Below are positions 1 to 11,180 of a stretch of 64,000 nucleotides of DNA, in pieces. This stretch comes from Bradyrhizobium xenonodulans (GTDB taxonomy: Bacteria > Pseudomonadota > Alphaproteobacteria > Rhizobiales > Xanthobacteraceae). A model generated the notes under the pieces. It ran no database searches. It had not been told where the DNA came from and worked only from the letters and a program-made list of their open reading frames with translations. The stretch's first letter is position 1. The number at the start of each line of letters is the position of its first letter. The stretch spans positions 4,184,501 to 4,248,500 of the forward strand of contig NZ_CP089391.1 in assembly GCF_027594865.1 (NCBI RefSeq), written 5' to 3'. The position numbers and the translations under genes were made by a program.

Positions 1-386
1 TCTCCAATCTAAACGAGTGGCGCGCCGACCTGGCGGCGCAACACGGCGCTGACGAACAACAGTCGTCCACTGTCGTCGATTACACCTACAGCTCCGGCAA
101 GACGGTGAAATCGGGTGAAGTCAGCTATGACAACACCTATGCCTGGACCGAGACCACGACGCACACCAACACCAGCACCAACACGATCACCGACTGGGGC
201 AATGGCAACGACTCGATCGTTCTTGCCGGTGTCACCAAGGAAGCATTCGACAGCCACGGCGGCAGCGTGGTTTATGACTCGGTCAACAACCTCACCACGA
301 TCCACATCGGGACGTTCAGCATCACGGTGCTTGGCGCCAACGTGAGCGAGAGCGACCTCACGTTCCAGGCCTCTGCCTGGACCTGA
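1..386 (+). CDS. C-terminal end of a type I secretion substrate (partial)
   Basis: The reading frame is open from the first base of the window, so only about 127 C-terminal residues are present. The segment is rich in Thr, Ser, Asp and Asn, contains DWGNGNDSIVLAGV, and ends in FQASAWT, the kind of acidic, hydroxylated tail seen at the ends of type I secreted proteins, where the uncleaved export signal lies. No complete GGxGxD nonapeptide is visible in this part. The next two genes encode an ABC exporter and a HlyD-type adaptor, so this is inferred to be their cargo. What the protein does outside the cell cannot be told from this end. Confidence 0.7.
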   Translation, partial: SNLNEWRADLAAQHGADEQQSSTVVDYTYSSGKTVKSGEVSYDNTYAWTETTTHTNTSTNTITDWGNGNDSIVLAGVTKEAFDSHGGSVVYDSVNNLTTIHIGTFSITVLGANVSESDLTFQASAWT

Positions 387-399
387 TCGGCGATCGACG

Positions 400-430
400 A
401 GGAGGCGCGGTCCATTGGCCGCGCCTCCTT
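400..430 (+). terminator. Hairpin between secretion substrate and exporter genes
   Basis: GGAGGCGCGG (401-410) and CCGCGCCTCC (419-428) form a perfect 10-bp stem with an 8-base loop, followed by TTCTCC. The T-run is weak. It could end or stabilise the substrate transcript so that cargo is made in excess over the exporter. Confidence 0.55.
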
Positions 431-451
431 CTCCAAACGTGAGTACTGCCA

Positions 452-2185
452 ATGCATGATCATGAGCGCCTCAACTTCCTCGAGCTTGCGCTTCGGCGAT
501 CTCGACGGGCTTTTACATGGGCAAGCATCATCGGATTTTTGATCAACCTGCTCGTGCTCACGGTCCCGCTATACATGATGCAGATCTTCGATCGCGTCGT
601 GATCTCCAAGAGCTTCAGTTCGCTCGCCTATCTGACGCTGATCGCCGTCTGCGCCTTGGCCGTCTACGGCGTCTTCGAGACGTTGCGCGGACGTATCCTG
701 GCTAAAACCAGCGTCTGGATCGAGAACGCCGTGGCGCCGCGGCTGCTGCGCCTCAGCATCGAGGCAAGCCTGACCGGGCATCCTTACAAAAGCGAGGCGC
801 TGCGCGATCTCACCACCATGCGCCAGTTCCTGGGCGGCGGCGGCATGCTGGCGTTGCTCGACGCGCCCTGGGCGCCGCTGTTCCTGGTCCTGATTTTCAT
901 GCTGCACCCGATGCTCGGGATCTTAAGCATCGTTGGCGGTGTCGTGCTGTTTGTGCTGGCCTGGTTTACCGAACGGTCGTCGCATGCCGATCTTCGCGCG
1001 GCCAACAAGCTGTCCGTGCAGTCCTTCCGGACGGCCGATATGGCGATCCGCAACGCCGAAGTCGTCGAAGCCATGGGAATGGCCACGGCCGTCATTGCGA
1101 GATGGCTCAGCCTGTCGTGCCAGACCACCGATCTGCAGTCGACGGCGAGCGACCGGGTGGCCGCTATCCATTCGGCCTCCAAAGCGCTGCGGCTGATCCT
1201 TCAGATCGCGGTGCTCGGAACGGGGAGTTTTCTGGTGGTGGCCGGCGACCTGTCCGGCGGAGCCATGATTGCGGCATCGACCATCATGGCCAGAGCGCTC
1301 GCGCCGGTCGAGATGGCCATCGGCTCCTGGCGTCAGGCCACGTCCGCGCTTGACGCTTACCGGCGTCTGCAAAAATTCGTGACTGCGGTTCGCCCGCGCA
1401 GAAACTCCATCGAATTGCCGCGTCCGCAGGGACTGCTGACGGTCGAGAACCTCGGCTACACTGTGCCCGGTATGCCTCGGCCGATTGTCAGCGACGTATC
1501 GTTTCAGCTTGATCCCGGCGTTGCGCTCGGAGTTATCGGCCCTTCGGCGGCCGGAAAGTCGTCCTTGATACGGCTCCTGACCGGCGCGATGCGCCCGACG
1601 CGGGGAAGCGTGCGACTGGACGGCGCGGAGCTCTGGTCCTGGGATCGCGAGTTGGTCGGGCAGCACGTCGGTTACCTGCCCCAGGATATCGAGCTCTTTG
1701 ACGGCACCGTGGCCGACAACATCGCCCGGTTGGCAGCCGGCGATCCACGGGCGATCGTCGCTGCGGCCGTGGCCGCGGGCGCCCACGAGATGATCTTGCG
1801 GCTGCCAGCAGGATACGAAACCGACATCGGTGAGACCGGCGTGCGCTTGTCCGGTGGACAGCGGCAACGCATCGGGCTCGCGCGCGCGCTCTACGGTTCG
1901 CCCGCGCTGGTCCTCCTCGACGAGCCGAATTCGAATCTCGACGCGGACGGCGAGCAGGCGCTCAACGAGGGAATCAGGAAGATCAAGGAGAATGGTGCGA
2001 CCGTGGTCGTCGTCGGCCACCGGCCCAGCATCATGGTTCACATGGACCGGCTGCTCGTGATGCATGACGGCCGCATCCAGATGTTCGGCTCCAAGAAAGA
2101 CGTTCTTGACCAACTCGCCAGGCAGAGCATACCGCCGGTCCAGCCGATCCGGGCTCGCCTGCAGACCCCCCAAAGCGCGAGCTGA
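452..2185 (+). CDS. Type I secretion permease/ATPase, PrtD/HlyB family
   Basis: An inner-membrane ABC exporter with fused permease and ATPase, 577 residues, the normal length for the PrtD subfamily, which lacks an N-terminal peptidase domain. The N-terminal half carries hydrophobic segments (about 20-50, 140-175, 260-290). The ATPase half has a Walker A motif GPSAAGKS (363-370), the signature LSGGQRQR (from 466) and Walker B LVLLDEP (486-492). It should pump the upstream substrate in one step across both membranes with the downstream adaptor and a TolC-type outer membrane protein, which is not in this window. The adaptor gene starts 3 bp after the stop. Confidence 0.93.
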   Translation: MHDHERLNFLELALRRSRRAFTWASIIGFLINLLVLTVPLYMMQIFDRVVISKSFSSLAYLTLIAVCALAVYGVFETLRGRILAKTSVWIENAVAPRLLRLSIEASLTGHPYKSEALRDLTTMRQFLGGGGMLALLDAPWAPLFLVLIFMLHPMLGILSIVGGVVLFVLAWFTERSSHADLRAANKLSVQSFRTADMAIRNAEVVEAMGMATAVIARWLSLSCQTTDLQSTASDRVAAIHSASKALRLILQIAVLGTGSFLVVAGDLSGGAMIAASTIMARALAPVEMAIGSWRQATSALDAYRRLQKFVTAVRPRRNSIELPRPQGLLTVENLGYTVPGMPRPIVSDVSFQLDPGVALGVIGPSAAGKSSLIRLLTGAMRPTRGSVRLDGAELWSWDRELVGQHVGYLPQDIELFDGTVADNIARLAAGDPRAIVAAAVAAGAHEMILRLPAGYETDIGETGVRLSGGQRQRIGLARALYGSPALVLLDEPNSNLDADGEQALNEGIRKIKENGATVVVVGHRPSIMVHMDRLLVMHDGRIQMFGSKKDVLDQLARQSIPPVQPIRARLQTPQSAS

Positions 2186-2188
2186 GCC

Positions 2189-3535
2189 ATGACCGATCAC
2201 AGCCACGTCGTGCCCGCAGCCCGCATCTCATATGAGACATTGTTGCATGAAGGTCCGAGGATCGTGCGACCGGTGGTCACTTTTCTCTGCGTGACCGCGC
2301 TCTTCTTCGGTGGATTGGCCGTTTGGTCAGCGATGGCGCCGTTGGCGTCCGGCGCAGTAACGCAAGGCATGGTCAGGGTCGACACCAACAAGAAGACGAT
2401 CCAGCATCTCGAGGGTGGGATCATCCGGGAGATCCTGGTGCGCGACGGCGATCGCGTCCGCGCTGGCCAGACCCTGGTCAGGCTCGATCCAATGGCCGTT
2501 CAGGCCGATCAGGCCGTGTTGCAGAATCAATCATGGGCGGCGCAACTCGAGGAAGCCAGGTTGCTGGCCGAGCGTGCCGGCCAGGACGATTTCAACATCC
2601 CGGCCGCGCTCAAGCCCGTCGCCTCTCGGCGCGACCTGGCGGCGTTGATCTCTGTTCAGCGTAACATTATTCGCAGCCAACGCTCGGCGATGCAGGGCGA
2701 CATCGACGTGCAAGGCAAGAAAATCGCGCAGCAGCAGGCACAGATCGAATCGCTGAACACGCAGATCGTCTCGACCCAGGAACAGATCAGGCTGTTCAAG
2801 GAAGAACTAGCCACCGCGCAGGATCTGCTGGCCAGAGGCTACGAGCGCAAGCCGCGCGTCCTCGGTCTGCAGCGCAGCATTGCGCAGGCCGAAGGCGACC
2901 TGAGCTCGCTGAACGGAAGGCTCGAGACCGCCGGCCAGACCATTGCGGAAGTGCGCGCGCAGATCGAGGCCATTCGCAGGCAACGCGACAAGATCATCTC
3001 CGACGATCTCGAAAAGGCGCGCTCCAAGAAGGAGGAGGCCGAGCAGCAGCTGCGCAAGGGCGCGGACAAGCTGCGGCGCATCGACGTCGTCGCTCCGCAG
3101 GACGGCTATGTCCTCGGACTGAAATTCTTCACGGCAGGCGCAGTCGTCGGCGCCGGGGCGCCCATCCTGGACATCGTCCCGGACAACGAAACTCTGGTGT
3201 TGTTTGCCAAGGTCAATCCGCTGGATATCGACGTCGTGCATGAAGGGCTGCCGGCGCAAGTGCGGCTCATCGCGTACAAGCAGCGCATCGTTCCGACGCT
3301 CCCCGGGCTCGTGACGCAGGTCTCTGCCGATGCAGTGACGGATGACAACTCGAAAGGCCAGTTCTATACGGCGCGAATTGAAGTGAAACCGGAGGAGCTG
3401 TCGCGGATACCCGGCGTGAAGCTTTATCCCGGCATGCCGATCGAAGCGGTCATATTGACTGGTGAACGAACATTGCTGGACTACCTGCTGCGGCCTCTGC
3501 TGGACAGCTTCAGCCACTCGTTCCGCGAGCAGTGA
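2189..3535 (+). CDS. HlyD-family type I secretion periplasmic adaptor
   Basis: A membrane fusion protein of 448 residues. A short cytoplasmic N-terminus precedes one transmembrane segment (about 29-48), then a lipoyl-like half motif (IREILVRDGDRVRAGQ), a long coiled-coil hairpin rich in Gln, Glu and Lys (about 150-280), a second lipoyl half (VAPQDGYVLGL) and a beta-barrel region ending in the conserved PGMPIEAVI. It bridges the upstream ABC exporter to the outer membrane channel. The 3-bp gap to the ATPase gene argues for one operon. Confidence 0.93.
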   Translation: MTDHSHVVPAARISYETLLHEGPRIVRPVVTFLCVTALFFGGLAVWSAMAPLASGAVTQGMVRVDTNKKTIQHLEGGIIREILVRDGDRVRAGQTLVRLDPMAVQADQAVLQNQSWAAQLEEARLLAERAGQDDFNIPAALKPVASRRDLAALISVQRNIIRSQRSAMQGDIDVQGKKIAQQQAQIESLNTQIVSTQEQIRLFKEELATAQDLLARGYERKPRVLGLQRSIAQAEGDLSSLNGRLETAGQTIAEVRAQIEAIRRQRDKIISDDLEKARSKKEEAEQQLRKGADKLRRIDVVAPQDGYVLGLKFFTAGAVVGAGAPILDIVPDNETLVLFAKVNPLDIDVVHEGLPAQVRLIAYKQRIVPTLPGLVTQVSADAVTDDNSKGQFYTARIEVKPEELSRIPGVKLYPGMPIEAVILTGERTLLDYLLRPLLDSFSHSFREQ

Positions 3536-3706
3536 AATAGAGGACCAGCGGGCGGCGCCTGGAGGCGCCCCTCGATCCATGCTCTCGCACTCACCTTAAC
3601 CGCACGCCGACAGTTCACCTCTGCGGAGGGATTATCGAACCTGACTTCAATGAGTGGGTTGCTGGCCTCACCGTGCCGATCTATCAGGCCGCGCCGTAGC
3701 AGGTTC

Positions 3707-4567
3707 TCACTCGGCTTTCTTCCGTGCGATGCTCGCGGCAAACGCCTTCATCAGGTCCGCATCCACCGCCTCGCCTGGCGCGTCCGCGGCGAGATGCTCG
3801 AACCAGCGCGCAAAGCCCTCGTAGATCTGGCTGGCGGGATGATCGGGGCCGAGGAAGCCTGATATCTCCCGCATCTCCGCGACCCAGCGATAGGCTTTTG
3901 GAAGCATGTCCGGCAGCGCGACTTCGAGCCGGGCCAGAATCGCGGGCTGGCTCAGCGCCAGCTCCTCGCGCAGCGCATCCGCCGCGCCCGCTTTCGTGGC
4001 CGCGACCACCATGGCCGAGCCGATACCGGCGAGACCCTTGACGATGCCGGCGTAGGACATCTTCAAAGCCGACGCCGCGCCGACCGGACCCGCGACGATC
4101 CGCACGTCGAGGCCGAAATCCCTGAGCACCGCGAGGTCCCTGGCGTGCTCGCCGGACATGTAGAAGGCCGGGCTCTTGCCGCCCGGCTGCGGCGGGAAAC
4201 CGATGATGCCGCCATCGACGAACGGCGCCTGCGCCGAGCCGATGATCTCCTCGATTCGTTGCACGGTATCGACATTGACGGCGTTGCAATCGACCACGAC
4301 CGGCTTCTTCTCGCGCCTGACGATCAGCCCGGCCAGCCGTTCGGCCAAAGCCACCGCTTCGCCCGGCGGCACGATCGAGAGAATGATGTCGGCGTCTGCG
4401 ATCGCGTCGTCCTCGACGCCGACCATGCCGGCGTCAGCGGCGCGTTTGCGCGTCGCTTCACTCCGCCCTTTCAATGACGTCAGCACGCGCGCGCCGTTTT
4501 CGCCGAGGCGGCGGGCCACGGCGCTTCCCATGGCACCGGGGGCGAGGATCGCAATAGTCTTGGACAT
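3707..4567 (-). CDS. NAD(P)-dependent oxidoreductase, 6PGDH/HIBADH-like with DUF1932-type C-terminus
   Basis: 286 residues. The N-terminal Rossmann fold starts at once with IAILAPGAMGSAVARRL, the GxGxxG-type nucleotide site of the 3-hydroxyisobutyrate/6-phosphogluconate dehydrogenase superfamily; a middle region DGGIIGFPPQPG resembles its substrate loop. The C-terminal helical half looks like DUF1932. An in-frame ATG lies 42 bp upstream, but the ATG at 4567 has GGAG six bases before it and puts the Rossmann strand at the N-terminus. The substrate is unknown. It follows the DUF502 gene on the same strand about 105 bp away. Confidence 0.82.
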   Translation of the reverse strand: MSKTIAILAPGAMGSAVARRLGENGARVLTSLKGRSEATRKRAADAGMVGVEDDAIADADIILSIVPPGEAVALAERLAGLIVRREKKPVVVDCNAVNVDTVQRIEEIIGSAQAPFVDGGIIGFPPQPGGKSPAFYMSGEHARDLAVLRDFGLDVRIVAGPVGAASALKMSYAGIVKGLAGIGSAMVVAATKAGAADALREELALSQPAILARLEVALPDMLPKAYRWVAEMREISGFLGPDHPASQIYEGFARWFEHLAADAPGEAVDADLMKAFAASIARKKAE

Positions 4568-4672
4568 CATGCACTCCAGGTCGAACTCCGAGCGACGCAC
4601 TCGATTCAACTGGAGACTAGCAGAGGATGCGAACGCCCGCGTGACCGGCGGCCATCCCGCAGAGGAATGGCC

Positions 4673-5443
4673 CTACTCCACCTTCGCAGGCTGGGGCTGG
4701 AGCGTGGACGCATTGGCGATGCGCGCGGCATTCGCCATGCCCGCAAGCGCCGCCGCCTTCTTCGGGTCGGGCGCCGAGCCCGGCTGCACCACGCCGGCCG
4801 ACATGATCAGCGTCGCGGCGTCCTCGGCGGTGAGGTCGACCTCGATGATCTTGCTCTTGGGCACGTAGAAGAAGAACCCGGTGGTCGGGTTCGGCGAGCA
4901 CGGCAGGAACACCGAGACGTGCTCCTCCTGGCCCGGCAGGCTGCGGGCGATGTCCTCGTTCGGCGATTGCGAGATCAGCACGATCGACCACATGCCAGGC
5001 GAGGGAAACTCGACCAGGCCGACTTTCCGGAAGCTCGAGCCCTTGCCGGAGAACAGCGTCTCGAACACCTGCTTCAGGCCGCGGTAGATGGCGCGCACCG
5101 CCGGGATCCGGCCGAGGAAGGTCTCGCCGACATCGACCAGGGTCCGGCCGATCAGATTGGCGGCGAGGAAGCCGACCAGTGTCAGCGTGAAGAATGCGAC
5201 AACCAGTCCCCAGCCGGGAACGACGTAGGGCAGATAGGTTTCGGGCCGATAGGCCAGCGGCACGAACGGCCGCACCACGCCGTCGACCCAGGTGACGAAC
5301 CACCAGACCAGATACAGGGTAATCGCGATCGGCCCCGTCACGACGAGGCCGGTCAGGAAATAGTTGCGGAAGCGGCCCATCAGGCCGGTATGCGGTTCCG
5401 GCGCGGGATCAAGCGGCGCAGGCGCGTCGTCGCGGGGGGTCAT
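4673..5443 (-). CDS. DUF502 family membrane protein
   Basis: 256 residues with two strong transmembrane segments (about 26-52 and 76-97), then a soluble part containing AVRAIYRGLKQVFETL, GMWSIVLISQ and PTTGFFFYVPKSKI, all typical of DUF502. The biochemical role of the family is not established. It lies about 90 bp downstream of glmS on the same strand; in many alphaproteobacteria DUF502 genes sit beside glmS or recG, so this placement is ordinary. The Pro/Ala-rich ends are probably disordered. Confidence 0.88.
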   Translation of the reverse strand: MTPRDDAPAPLDPAPEPHTGLMGRFRNYFLTGLVVTGPIAITLYLVWWFVTWVDGVVRPFVPLAYRPETYLPYVVPGWGLVVAFFTLTLVGFLAANLIGRTLVDVGETFLGRIPAVRAIYRGLKQVFETLFSGKGSSFRKVGLVEFPSPGMWSIVLISQSPNEDIARSLPGQEEHVSVFLPCSPNPTTGFFFYVPKSKIIEVDLTAEDAATLIMSAGVVQPGSAPDPKKAAALAGMANAARIANASTLQPQPAKVE

Positions 5444-5532
5444 TCGGGTTCCAGGTCGGTCGCTACACTCAAGCTAGGGTCTTCTAGCAGGTTTTGGAAG
5501 ACCACGAAGCGAGCGCCCCTTGTCCCTTCTGC

Positions 5533-7359
<1,827 letters not shown>

Positions 7360-7527
7360 GCGGATCAATATCCCCCAAATCGTCGAAAAATCGCCTAAAC
7401 GACACGCTCGGTTTTTAGCGAAGTTCCCAACGAACCAGATACTCAATAATTATTGCTGATTGAGACAGCACCTCGTCGCGCGACGCTTCGACTGCGTCGA
7501 ATTGGCCGGCTTTAAACCGCGCGCGTT

Positions 7528-7546
7528 AACTTGTTGTCAACAAGTT
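7528..7546. promoter_or_regulatory. Perfect 19-bp palindrome, probable operator
   Basis: AACTTGTTG-T-CAACAAGTT has two 9-bp arms around a single base. It lies 33 bp before the ATG of the small plus-strand gene at 7580 and about 170 bp before the glmS start on the other strand. The size and symmetry suit a dimeric repressor of GntR or LacI type; no such regulator gene is in this window. Confidence 0.5.
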
Positions 7547-7579
7547 TGGCCAACGATTCCGGGCCAGGAGACCAAGGCC

Positions 7580-7798
7580 ATGAAGAGCTCGTCCGACCGC
7601 AAAGGTCTGTCATCGACGTCCGTGCGCGCGAGCGAAACCACCGGCACCCACCTTGCGCATTGGCCGCCGCCCCAGCGCGGCAAGGAAAGCAAGCCGGTCT
7701 TCGTCAAGCACGTGCAAGGCGAACCGGCCAAGCGCGCAAAACCGCGCGGCTGGCGGCTGACCCGCGCCATCTTCTCCGAATTCGCCGACGACGAATAG
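7580..7798 (+). CDS. Small hypothetical protein, 72 residues
   Basis: I do not recognise a domain. The protein is basic and polar, with many Ser, Lys and Pro in the first 50 residues and a more ordered end, RGWRLTRAIFSEFADDE. The ATG at 7580 is preceded by AGGAG (ccaggagaccaaggcc), so I prefer it to the upstream in-frame start at 7460. The gene is divergent from glmS and convergent with the tiny membrane-protein gene at 7807. A 19-bp palindrome just upstream suggests regulated expression. Confidence 0.6.
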   Translation: MKSSSDRKGLSSTSVRASETTGTHLAHWPPPQRGKESKPVFVKHVQGEPAKRAKPRGWRLTRAIFSEFADDE

Positions 7799-7806
7799 CT
7801 ACCGCC

Positions 7807-7992
7807 TCACCACTTCAGCACCAGGGCGAAGACGAGGAAAACGACGAACGCCCAAAACGCCAGTCCGGTGACCAGTGAGGCGATTTCGCTTGGGCGGGGA
7901 TCGCCGACCTGTTCCAGCACCCATCGTCCCGGCGGCATGATGACGCGCTTGACGAGAAATGAGATCACATCGTCGATGTCCTCGTCGTCCAT
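7807..7992 (-). CDS. Small single-pass membrane protein, 61 residues
   Basis: The protein has an acidic start (MDDEDIDDVISFLVKR) and one strong C-terminal transmembrane segment (SLVTGLAFWAFVVFLVFALVLKW). It lies 47 bp downstream of glmU on the same strand and could be cotranscribed. There is no known domain. The charge and hydrophobicity pattern looks like a real small protein and not a shadow frame, but its function is unknown. Confidence 0.6.
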   Translation of the reverse strand: MDDEDIDDVISFLVKRVIMPPGRWVLEQVGDPRPSEIASLVTGLAFWAFVVFLVFALVLKW

Positions 7993-8039
7993 CAGTGCGC
8001 CGCCCTAACAACACCGATCAGGGACCGACACGCAGCCGC

Positions 8040-9398
8040 TCACTTCTCCGGCTTCTTGCCGCCCGTCTTCATCTCCCGATAGCGCGCAGCGCCGCCTTCC
8101 CGGATGGTCTGCTGGTTGCGCTCCAGCGCCATGGCATCGTCGGGCACGTCCTTCGTGATCACCGAGCCGGAGCCGATATAGGCGCCGTTGCCGATTTTCA
8201 CCGGGGCGACGAGTGAGGAATTGGTACCGACGAAGGCGCCCTGCCCGATGATCGTCTTGTGCTTCTTGAAGCCGTCGTAGTTGCAGGTGATGGTGCCGGC
8301 GCCGATGTTGGAATTGGCGCCGACGGTGGCATCGCCAATGTAGGAGAGATGGTTGACCTTGACGCCGGCCTCCAGCGTCGCGGCCTTGGTCTCCACGAAA
8401 TTGCCGATCCGCGCGCCGTCGCCGAGCGAGGTGCCGGGCCTCAAGCGCGCATAGGGACCGATCGAGACGTTCTTGCCGAGCGTGGTCTGCACGATGTGCG
8501 AAAAGGAATGGATCACGGTGCCGTCCGCGATCGACACGCCCGGGCCGATCACCACGAACGGTTCGATGGTGACGTCCTTGCCGAACACGGTATCGGCAGA
8601 CAGATAGACGGTCTCGGGCGCGATCAGTGTGACGCCCGCCTCCATCGCCGTTTTCCGCAACCGCGCCTGCATCACGCTTTCGGCCTCGGCGAGTTGCGCC
8701 TTGGTGTTGATGCCGCGCACCTCGTCCTCGCTGGTTTCGATCACCACGGCGTTCCATCCCTTGTCGCTGATAATGCCGACCGCGTCGGTCAGATAATATT
8801 CGCCCTTGGAATTCGCATTGCCGATCTTGCCCAGAATTTCGAGCGCGCGGCGCCCGTCGATCGCCATGACGCCGGCATTGCACAGATCGATCTTGCGCTC
8901 CTCGGCGCTGGCATCGGCCTGCTCGCGGATCGCGACCAGGCGGTCGCCCTCGACGATGAAACGGCCATAGCCGGTGGGATCGGCAGCGCGGAAACCGAGC
9001 GCGGCGATCGCCGCACCGTTCGCGAGCGGCGCGCGCAGCCGCGCGAAGGTCTCCGCCGAGATCAGCGGCGTGTCGCCGAAGGCAATGAGCAGATCGTCAA
9101 CGCCCCGCGCGATCGCCTCGCGCGCCGCCAGCACCGCATGCGCGGTGCCGAGCCGCTCGCTCTGCACGAAAGTGAGCGCGTCGGGGCGGATGCGCCTCGC
9201 CTCGTCCGCCACCGCCTGATGGTCGGGACCGATCACGACGGCGAGCGAGGTGCCGGTTCCCTCGGGGGCGGCGGCGAGCACATGCGCAAGCAGGCTCTGG
9301 TGTGCGACGGGATGCAGCACTTTCGGCAGGTGTGAGCGCATGCGCGTGCCTTCGCCGGCGGCGAGCACGATCGTGAGGCTGGAACGGGCGGTCATCAA
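8040..9398 (-). CDS. glmU: Bifunctional UDP-N-acetylglucosamine pyrophosphorylase / glucosamine-1-phosphate N-acetyltransferase
   Basis: GlmU acetylates GlcN-1-P and transfers UMP to give UDP-GlcNAc. At 452 residues it is full length. The N-terminal pyrophosphorylase has [20 protein letters not shown] (nucleotide loop and lysine). After about residue 230 comes a left-handed beta-helix of hexapeptide repeats (for example [20 protein letters not shown]) with [20 protein letters not shown], the acetyl-CoA site. A second ATG codon directly follows the first. With glmS on the same strand it supplies the amino-sugar pathway. Confidence 0.97.
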   Translation of the reverse strand: MMTARSSLTIVLAAGEGTRMRSHLPKVLHPVAHQSLLAHVLAAAPEGTGTSLAVVIGPDHQAVADEARRIRPDALTFVQSERLGTAHAVLAAREAIARGVDDLLIAFGDTPLISAETFARLRAPLANGAAIAALGFRAADPTGYGRFIVEGDRLVAIREQADASAEERKIDLCNAGVMAIDGRRALEILGKIGNANSKGEYYLTDAVGIISDKGWNAVVIETSEDEVRGINTKAQLAEAESVMQARLRKTAMEAGVTLIAPETVYLSADTVFGKDVTIEPFVVIGPGVSIADGTVIHSFSHIVQTTLGKNVSIGPYARLRPGTSLGDGARIGNFVETKAATLEAGVKVNHLSYIGDATVGANSNIGAGTITCNYDGFKKHKTIIGQGAFVGTNSSLVAPVKIGNGAYIGSGSVITKDVPDDAMALERNQQTIREGGAARYREMKTGGKKPEK

Positions 9399-9568
9399 GA
9401 TCCTGTCAAAATACGGCCGAATCGATTGGCGCGGCAGGCCGATGCCGTCATGAGCTACCCCGTCTTGCTACCCCCGCAAATGCCCGGAATTCAAGTGCGA
9501 CAGGGTTTTCCTGTTAATGTTCCCTGATTGATTCGGGGAAGCTGTTCGGGGCTGGGCACTTAACGTTC

Positions 9569-10969
9569 ATGGCAAAGGATTCCGACCCACTGGCGGATGC
9601 GTTCGGCGAAAAGGAGACCGGCGGGCTGTTCTCCGGGCTTGTAGCCGAGGAAAGCGCGCAGGATCGCCGCGCCACGATGTGGCGGCTGGGCTCGTGGGGC
9701 GTGGCCGCCGTCGGCGCCGTCGTGCTGGCCGTGATGGCCAACCAGGCCCAGCTCGGCTGGCGGCGCGACCAGGTTGCGTCGTCCGATCTGTCGCGCCAGG
9801 CCGACCGGCTCCAGATGCTGACCAAGGAGAGCCAGAACGAGGCCCGGCGCCTCGCCTCCGCCATCGAGACGCTGAACACCGATCGCGACCGGCTCTATTC
9901 GCGCGTCACCGTGCTGGAGCAGGGCATGGATTCCGTCACCGGCGCCATCGCCAAGCAGAGTGCGGCAACACCGCAGGCGTCCGCCGTGAAGCCGCAGGAC
10001 GCACCAGGTTTGGTCGGGCCACCGGCACCCAGCGTCGCACCGGTCGCCTCGACGCCGGCGCCAGTCAACGACAAGCCGCGCACCGAGGCTGCAAAAGACC
10101 CCTCGAAGGATTCCGCCAAGGAGCAGTTGGCCCCGCAGACTGCTGCCGCGGCCTCGCTGGTGTCGCAGTCGCCGTTGACAAATTCGCCTCTGCCGACGCT
10201 GCCGCTGGTGCCCTCCAAGTCGATCATGGCGCCGCCCGATCCGGCCGCATCGAAACTGATGCAGCCCGAGACCAATGCGAAGGCCATTGAGAAGACGACC
10301 GAGGGGGCCGTTGAGAAGAAGCCCGAGCCAGCGCCCGCCCCCACCGACGTCGCAGCGGTAGCAGCCAAGCCTGAGACGACTGAAAACGAGTCACCGGCGA
10401 TCGCAGTCCAGCAGACGCGCTTTGCGATCGACCTCGGCGGCGCCAACTCGATCGACGGCCTGCGCGCGCTCTGGCGCGGCCTGACCAAGTCCAATCCGGA
10501 AGTCGCAGCGCTTCGTCCGATCATCATGATCAAGGAAGGCAACAACGGTTTCGGCATGCAGCTTCGCTTGGGGGCCGGCCCCCTGATCAACGCCGCTGCC
10601 GCCGCAAAGCTCTGCGCGGGCCTCGCCGAGAACGACCGCCATTGCGAGACCACCGTGTTCGACGGCCAGCGGCTGTCGATGCGCGGCGGAACAGACAAGG
10701 GGCAGGAGAAGGGACAGGAGAAGTCCCAGGACAGGGTTCAGGAGAAGAACGCCGAGAAGACCCAGGACTCGACACCGCAAGCCGAGACTGCGCCGGTACC
10801 TGCGCCGACTGCAAAACCGGACAAGCGCCGCCGCAGCTACTCCTCAAAGCGCTCCTCAAAGCGCGAGGAGCCCGCGCCTGCACCACCTCCGGCACAGCCG
10901 CCGGCCGCACAGGCAAAGCCGGAGACGGCATCGGCGGGATCGACGTTGTCATCGTTCTTCAGGCGGTAG
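9569..10969 (+). CDS. Membrane-anchored protein with coiled coil, Ala/Pro linker and SPOR-like domain
   Basis: 466 residues. A cytoplasmic N-terminus is followed by one transmembrane segment (about 43-60, SWGVAAVGAVVLAVMAN), a coiled coil (about 65-130, DRLQMLTKESQNEARRLA), a long low-complexity Ala/Pro/Lys linker and a compact domain (about 283-370) with FGMQLRLGAGPLINAAAAA and CETTVFDGQRL. That domain has the length and pattern of a divergent SPOR domain, which binds denuded peptidoglycan glycan strands, hence a possible envelope or division role. The tail is Lys/Glu/Pro repeats. The gene is divergent from glmU. The SPOR assignment is inference. Confidence 0.7.
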   Translation: MAKDSDPLADAFGEKETGGLFSGLVAEESAQDRRATMWRLGSWGVAAVGAVVLAVMANQAQLGWRRDQVASSDLSRQADRLQMLTKESQNEARRLASAIETLNTDRDRLYSRVTVLEQGMDSVTGAIAKQSAATPQASAVKPQDAPGLVGPPAPSVAPVASTPAPVNDKPRTEAAKDPSKDSAKEQLAPQTAAAASLVSQSPLTNSPLPTLPLVPSKSIMAPPDPAASKLMQPETNAKAIEKTTEGAVEKKPEPAPAPTDVAAVAAKPETTENESPAIAVQQTRFAIDLGGANSIDGLRALWRGLTKSNPEVAALRPIIMIKEGNNGFGMQLRLGAGPLINAAAAAKLCAGLAENDRHCETTVFDGQRLSMRGGTDKGQEKGQEKSQDRVQEKNAEKTQDSTPQAETAPVPAPTAKPDKRRRSYSSKRSSKREEPAPAPPPAQPPAAQAKPETASAGSTLSSFFRR

Positions 10970-11180
10970 CGGTAGCGGTAGCGCTTGCGGCTCACCCGGA
11001 TCGAAGCGCCCCCACCTGAATGCGCGATGAATGCCTGCGTCGTCTTGCGCGCGCAGATGGCCCCAATTTTCGCTCAGCCAGAGCAACCGCCCGCCGATTG
11101 CCAAGTTATCCCGGTCGTGAACCGGAGCAGCCGACGCGCAATCGTTCGTGCTCGTCTCCATGACCAAGGGAGATACATAC

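Noticed and set aside
7360..7579. A glmS ribozyme in front of glmS
   Set aside because: The ribozyme is a feature of Gram-positive glmS leaders, and no matching fold is visible; only a short palindrome is present.
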